DNA of 64,000 bases from Proteobacteria bacterium SG_bin5 (GTDB lineage Bacteria; Pseudomonadota; Alphaproteobacteria; Sphingomonadales; Sphingomonadaceae): the NCBI GenBank assembly GCA_002083475.1, contig LWDI01000069.1, positions 31,568 to 95,567 on the forward strand. Direction: 5' to 3'. The position numbers and the translations under genes were made by a program. This document shows, in pieces, positions 60,825 through 64,000 of this stretch. How positions within the stretch are numbered: the first letter of the stretch is position 1; each line of letters starts with the position of its first letter. Below the pieces are notes generated by a model. It had not been told where the DNA came from. It worked only from the letters and a program-made list of their open reading frames with translations, and did no database searches.

Positions 60825-62121
60825 GCATTCGCTCGCCGAGATTGCCGCGCTGCTCGCCCCCGATGCGCGCGCCCGGCTGCTTGATGCGGTGCCGGCGGCT
60901 GCGCTGGAACGGCTGGCTTATCACTGGCCGTTCTGGGAGCGACCGGGCCAGCGCCCGCCGCCGCCGCCGTGGCGGGTGTGGCTGGTGATGGCCGGGCGCG
61001 GTTTCGGCAAGACGCGGATCGGCGCGGAATGGGTGCGTGCGCTGGCGGAAAGCAAGCCGGGCCAGCGCCTCGCATTGGTCGCCGCCACCCAGCGCGATGC
61101 ACGCCGGGTGATGGTGGAGGGCGAATCGGGCCTGCTGGCGATTGCCCCGCCTGATCGGCGCCCGGCCTGGGAACCGTCGCTGGGGCGGCTCGCCTGGCCC
61201 AATGGCACCCAGGCGTTCGTCTATTCGGCGGCCGAGGCCGAATCCTTGCGGGGCGGCCAGCATCACGCCGCCTGGGCAGATGAGATCGCCAAATGGGAAC
61301 AGGAGGAGGCCTGGGATAACCTGATGCTTTCGTTGCGGCTGGGCCGGACCCCGCGCATAGTGGCGACCACCACCCCGCGCCCGGTGCCGCTGATCCGGCG
61401 GCTGGTCGGGGCCGCAGACGTCGCCATCACCCATGGCCGCACGCGCGACAACCGCGCGCATCTGTCGGCCGATTTCCTGCGCCAGGTGACGCAGGATTAT
61501 GCCGGCACAAGGCTGGGGAGGCAGGAACTGGACGGCGAGCTGATCGAGGAAGTGGCGGGGGCGCTGTGGACCCGCGCGCTGATCGAGGCGTGCCGCGCGC
61601 CGGCCCCGGCCGCTTTCTCCCGCATCGTCGTTGGCGTCGATCCGCCGGCCGGGGTGGGGGGCGATGCGTGCGGCATCGTCGCGGTGGGGCTCGCCGCCGA
61701 TGGCCATGGCTATGTCATCGAGGATGCGAGCATCGCCGGCGCGCAGCCCGATGGCTGGGCGCGCGCGGTAGCGGCCTGTGCCCAGCGCCACGGGGCCGAC
61801 CGGGTCGTGGCGGAGGCGAACAATGGCGGCGCGATGGTGCGCGGCATTCTGCACGCCGCCGATGCCCGCCTGCCGCTGGCGCTGGTGCATGCCAGCCAGG
61901 GCAAGGCCGCGCGCGCCGAGCCGATCGCCATTCTGTATGAGGCGGGCCGCGTTCACCATGCCGGCGCGTTCGCCGCGCTGGAGGATGAGCTGTGCGGGTT
62001 GATGGCGGGCGGCGGCTATGCCGGGCCGGGCCGCTCGCCCGACCGGGCCGACGCGCTCGTCTGGGCGCTGACCGAGCTGATGCTCGCCCCCCGCGCCCGC
62101 GCCGGGATGCGGTGGCTGTAG
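60811..62121 (+). CDS. terminase large subunit (TerL), GTA-like
   Basis: A 436-residue DNA-packaging ATPase/nuclease. Walker A is MAGRGFGKTRIGAEW (about residues 54-68), Walker B HHAAWADEIAKW, and the nuclease acidic residues lie in VVGVDPPAGVGGDACG and the DRADALVWALTEL end. Length fits the RcGTA g2 family. Second gene of the cluster. A palindromic repeat follows it before the portal gene. Confidence 0.94.
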   Translation: MARPEHSLAEIAALLAPDARARLLDAVPAAALERLAYHWPFWERPGQRPPPPPWRVWLVMAGRGFGKTRIGAEWVRALAESKPGQRLALVAATQRDARRVMVEGESGLLAIAPPDRRPAWEPSLGRLAWPNGTQAFVYSAAEAESLRGGQHHAAWADEIAKWEQEEAWDNLMLSLRLGRTPRIVATTTPRPVPLIRRLVGAADVAITHGRTRDNRAHLSADFLRQVTQDYAGTRLGRQELDGELIEEVAGALWTRALIEACRAPAPAAFSRIVVGVDPPAGVGGDACGIVAVGLAADGHGYVIEDASIAGAQPDGWARAVAACAQRHGADRVVAEANNGGAMVRGILHAADARLPLALVHASQGKAARAEPIAILYEAGRVHHAGAFAALEDELCGLMAGGGYAGPGRSPDRADALVWALTELMLAPRARAGMRWL

Positions 62122-62141
62122 GGGGGGGATCGCCACCCTTC

Positions 62142-62243
62142 GCCCCTCCCCTTCAGGGGAGGGGATGGGGGAGGGGGCCATCAATCTGGGGGGCGATCTG
62201 GTGAGCCCCCACCCCAAACCCCTCCCCTGAAGGGGAGGGGCTG
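62142..62243. repeat. REP-like palindrome inside the GTA-like operon
   Basis: Left hairpin CCCCTCCCCTTCAGGGGAGG, right hairpin CCCCTCCCCTGAAGGGGAGG with similar spacing to the copy at 56481. It separates TerL from portal by 182 bases in a cluster whose other genes overlap or abut. Confidence 0.8.
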
Positions 62244-62303
62244 AAGAAGACCGGTCCGCTCGCCGATCCAGCGACTTTCCGCCTGACTTTCAGGGAGCTT
62301 TGC

Positions 62304-63422
62304 ATGAACATTTTCGGCCGCAAATCGGCCGGGCGCGCGCGGCGTCCGGTGCTGCAGCTTGCTGTCCCCGGCCTGGCCGCGCGGGAAGCGCCGGCGATCG
62401 GCTATGAGCAGCAGCTGCGGCAGCTTTACCTGCGCAACCCCATTGCCCAGCGCGCAGTGCGGCTGGTGGCGGAAAGCGTGGGCGGGGCGCCGCTGAAGCT
62501 CGCCGATCCGGCGCTAGGCGCGCTGGTCGCGGCGCGTTCTGGCGGGCAGCTGCTCACCGAAACGCTGGCGGCGCAGCTGCTGCTCCACGGCAATGCCTAT
62601 GTCCAGATCATCGCCGATGAGGGGGGCGTGCGCGAGCTGTTCGCGCTGCGCCCCGAACGGGTGCGCGCACTGCCCGATGCGCGGGGCTGGCCGGTGGCCT
62701 ATTGCTACCGGCTGGGCGAAGCGCGCCAGACGCTGATCGCCGAGGCCGCCGATGGCCGGCCGCAGATCGTGCATGTGAAGGCGTTCAACCCGGCCGATGA
62801 TCATTATGGCCTTGGTTGCCTGAGCGCGACCGCCGGCGCCATCGCCATCCACAATGCGGCGACCGCGTGGAACCAGGCGCTGCTCGACAATGCCGCCCGC
62901 CCGTCCGGCGCTTTGGTCTATGACCCCGCCGATGGCGCGGTGCTGAGCGCCGACCAGATCGAGCGGATCCGCGCCGAGCTTGACCAGGGCTTTGCCGGGG
63001 CCGCCAATGCCGGGCGGCCGATGCTGCTGGAAGGCGGGCTGAAATGGCAGGCGCTCAGCCTGTCTCCGGCTGACATGGACTTTGCCGCGCTGAAGGCGGG
63101 CGCCGCGCGCGACATTGCGACGGCGTTCGGGGTGCCGCCGATGCTGCTCGGCCTGCCCGGCGACGCGACCTATGCCAATTACCGCGAGGCGAGCCGCGCG
63201 CTGTGGCGCCAGACCATATTGCCGCTGGCGGACACCATCCTCTCGGCGCTGGGCCAGGCGCTGGCCGGCTGGTTCGCGGACGCCGCGATCACCATCGACA
63301 TCGACCGGGTGACGGCGCTGGCCGAAGACCGCGAGCGGCTGTGGGCGCAGGTCAACGCCGCCGATTTCCTGAGCGCGGAGGACAAGCGCGCGATGCTGGG
63401 GCTGACCCCGAAGGAGGCATGA
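62304..63422 (+). CDS. phage portal protein, HK97/GTA type
   Basis: A 372-residue portal protein forming the dodecameric vertex ring of the head. Typical segments are RNPIAQRAVRLVAESVGGAP, LLLHGNAYVQIIADEGGVRE, VKAFNPADDHYGLGCLSATA and GVPPMLLGLPGDATYANYRE. Length suits the HK97/RcGTA g3 family. RBS AGGGAGC lies seven bases upstream. Its stop overlaps the next start (ATGA-type). Confidence 0.94.
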   Translation: MNIFGRKSAGRARRPVLQLAVPGLAAREAPAIGYEQQLRQLYLRNPIAQRAVRLVAESVGGAPLKLADPALGALVAARSGGQLLTETLAAQLLLHGNAYVQIIADEGGVRELFALRPERVRALPDARGWPVAYCYRLGEARQTLIAEAADGRPQIVHVKAFNPADDHYGLGCLSATAGAIAIHNAATAWNQALLDNAARPSGALVYDPADGAVLSADQIERIRAELDQGFAGAANAGRPMLLEGGLKWQALSLSPADMDFAALKAGAARDIATAFGVPPMLLGLPGDATYANYREASRALWRQTILPLADTILSALGQALAGWFADAAITIDIDRVTALAEDRERLWAQVNAADFLSAEDKRAMLGLTPKEA

Positions 63423-63730
63423 TGAGCAACCATGAACTGCTGGCCCAGCTGATGGCGCAGGCCGCGACGCAAGGCGCCGATCTCGCCACGTTGCGCGGCA
63501 TGGCCGAGGAAATCGGCGAACTGGCCGCCGAACGCGCGCTGGCCCGGCTCGGCCTCGACGATCCCGCCGCCGCGCGCGACATGGATGAACTGCGCCAGCT
63601 GATGCGGGCGTGGCGCGATGCGCGCAAATCCGCCTGGCGCGCGGCGGTCGGCTGGATCGCGCGGGTGCTGGGCACGGTGACGCTGGCGGGGCTGGCGGTG
63701 CGCTTCGGCATCGAGGAACTGCCCAAATGA
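63422..63730 (+). CDS. DUF6127 family protein (GTA-associated)
   Basis: A 102-residue protein starting MSNHELLAQLMAQAATQGAD, helical at the N-terminus, with a hydrophobic helix near residues 77-95. It matches DUF6127, the small gene that lies between portal and protease in Sphingomonadales GTA clusters; function unknown. Its start overlaps the portal stop and its stop overlaps the protease start, confirming operon membership. Confidence 0.82.
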   Translation: MSNHELLAQLMAQAATQGADLATLRGMAEEIGELAAERALARLGLDDPAAARDMDELRQLMRAWRDARKSAWRAAVGWIARVLGTVTLAGLAVRFGIEELPK

Positions 63731-64000
63731 GCCTGCGCTTTGCCGGCTACGCCGCGCTGTTCGACCGGCCCGATCGCGGCGGCGACATCGTGCGTGCCGG
63801 GGCGTTTCGCCCGCTGCCGGCCACCCTGCCGCTGCTGTGGGAACATGGCGGCGCGCCGGTGGGCGAAGTGGAGGCGCTGGCCGAGGATGCGTGCGGCCTG
63901 ACGGTGATCGGCCGGATCACATCGCCGGCACTCGCGCAGGCCGTGCGCGTGCGGGCGGTGACGGGCCTGTCGTTCGGCTATCGCGCGCGGCGGGTGCGGG
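63727..64000 (+). CDS. HK97-family prohead protease (5' part)
   Basis: The first 91 residues of a capsid-maturation serine protease; the gene continues past the window. It opens MSLRFAGYAALFDRPDRGGD and includes VRAGAFRPLPATLPLLWEHG, with the His of the U35 protease triad in WEHG, and TGLSFGYRAR, where the catalytic Ser lies (GLSFGY). The order TerL, portal, DUF6127, protease matches the Rhodobacter/Sphingomonas GTA head module. Capsid and tail genes should follow downstream. Confidence 0.92.
   Translation, partial: MSLRFAGYAALFDRPDRGGDIVRAGAFRPLPATLPLLWEHGGAPVGEVEALAEDACGLTVIGRITSPALAQAVRVRAVTGLSFGYRARRVR

Noticed and set aside
55714..64000. tRNA-Val as attachment site of an integrated prophage
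   Set aside because: No duplicate of the tRNA 3' end was found in the window, no integrase is present, and the head genes start 4.5 kb later in GTA order.

Overview
The window is one strand of a high-GC alphaproteobacterial chromosome, most likely from Sphingomonadales (Sphingomonas or a close relative). The signs are a circularly permuted split tmRNA with the tag ANDNEALAIAA, an alpha-type SspB, ATP12, a three-part pntAA/pntAB/pntB transhydrogenase preceded by an aa3 oxidase subunit IV gene, DUF6456 and DUF6127 proteins, a CIRCE-controlled groESL operon, and strong G/C third-position bias. The genus is inferred from family content and gene order, not from a marker-gene comparison.

Layout. 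1-6.1 kb: aminotransferase fragment, MAPEG and DUF486 membrane proteins, tmRNA, TRIC-type channel, flavin reductase, GNAT/SppA pair, Uma2 protein. 6.2-8.3 kb: groES-groEL with promoter, CIRCE and terminator. 8.4-12.2 kb: HNH protein, HAD phosphatase/ATP12 operon and gmk, between three copies of a nested composite repeat. 12.2-17.4 kb: fumC, sspB, then hisB-hisH-hisA-hisF with a palindromic repeat in front of each of the last three genes. 17.3-24.3 kb: nitroreductase, peptide transporter, NnrU, K+ channel, tadA, rpmB, phytase-like protein, glycine-zipper protein. 24.3-30.3 kb: a minus-strand run of phaB, hemH, a xanthine-dehydrogenase-like molybdoenzyme, a SorAB-like sulfite dehydrogenase and a flavin reductase. 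30.4-41.7 kb: CocE-type hydrolase, MASE1-PAS-GGDEF protein, a DsbA/XpaC-like/TelA operon, an H-NOX sensor overlapping a GAF-GGDEF-EAL protein, bipA. 41.8-43.6 kb: an AT-rich two-gene island encoding a HipA-like kinase and an unknown partner. 43.7-54.8 kb: terminase-small-subunit-like HTH protein, folP, Mn catalase, P450/amylase pair, NtrC-like regulator, cox subunit IV and the pnt operon with a DUF559-HicB pair inside it. 54.8-60.2 kb: winged-helix protein, tRNA-Val, XRE regulator with a candidate operator, DUF6456, DUF4336, GNAT, GST, DapF-like epimerase. 60.2-64 kb: the start of a gene-transfer-agent-like head cluster (TerS, TerL, portal, DUF6127, prohead protease), cut by the window end.

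How the genes fit together. tmRNA, SspB and GroESL are parts of protein quality control (trans-translation tagging, tagged-substrate delivery, folding). The his genes form one biosynthetic block. Molybdoenzyme, SorAB, hemH and flavin genes suggest periplasmic redox work. Two diguanylate cyclase/phosphodiesterase proteins and an H-NOX suggest NO or O2-responsive c-di-GMP signalling. Many start codons overlap the previous stop (ATGA, GTGA, TTGA), so translational coupling is common.

The two most unusual items are the AT-rich HipA-like kinase/partner island after bipA, and the repeat families, whose arms appear to supply ribosome binding sites for hisA, hisF and the DUF559 gene inside the pnt operon. 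No CRISPR array, transposase or integrase was seen.
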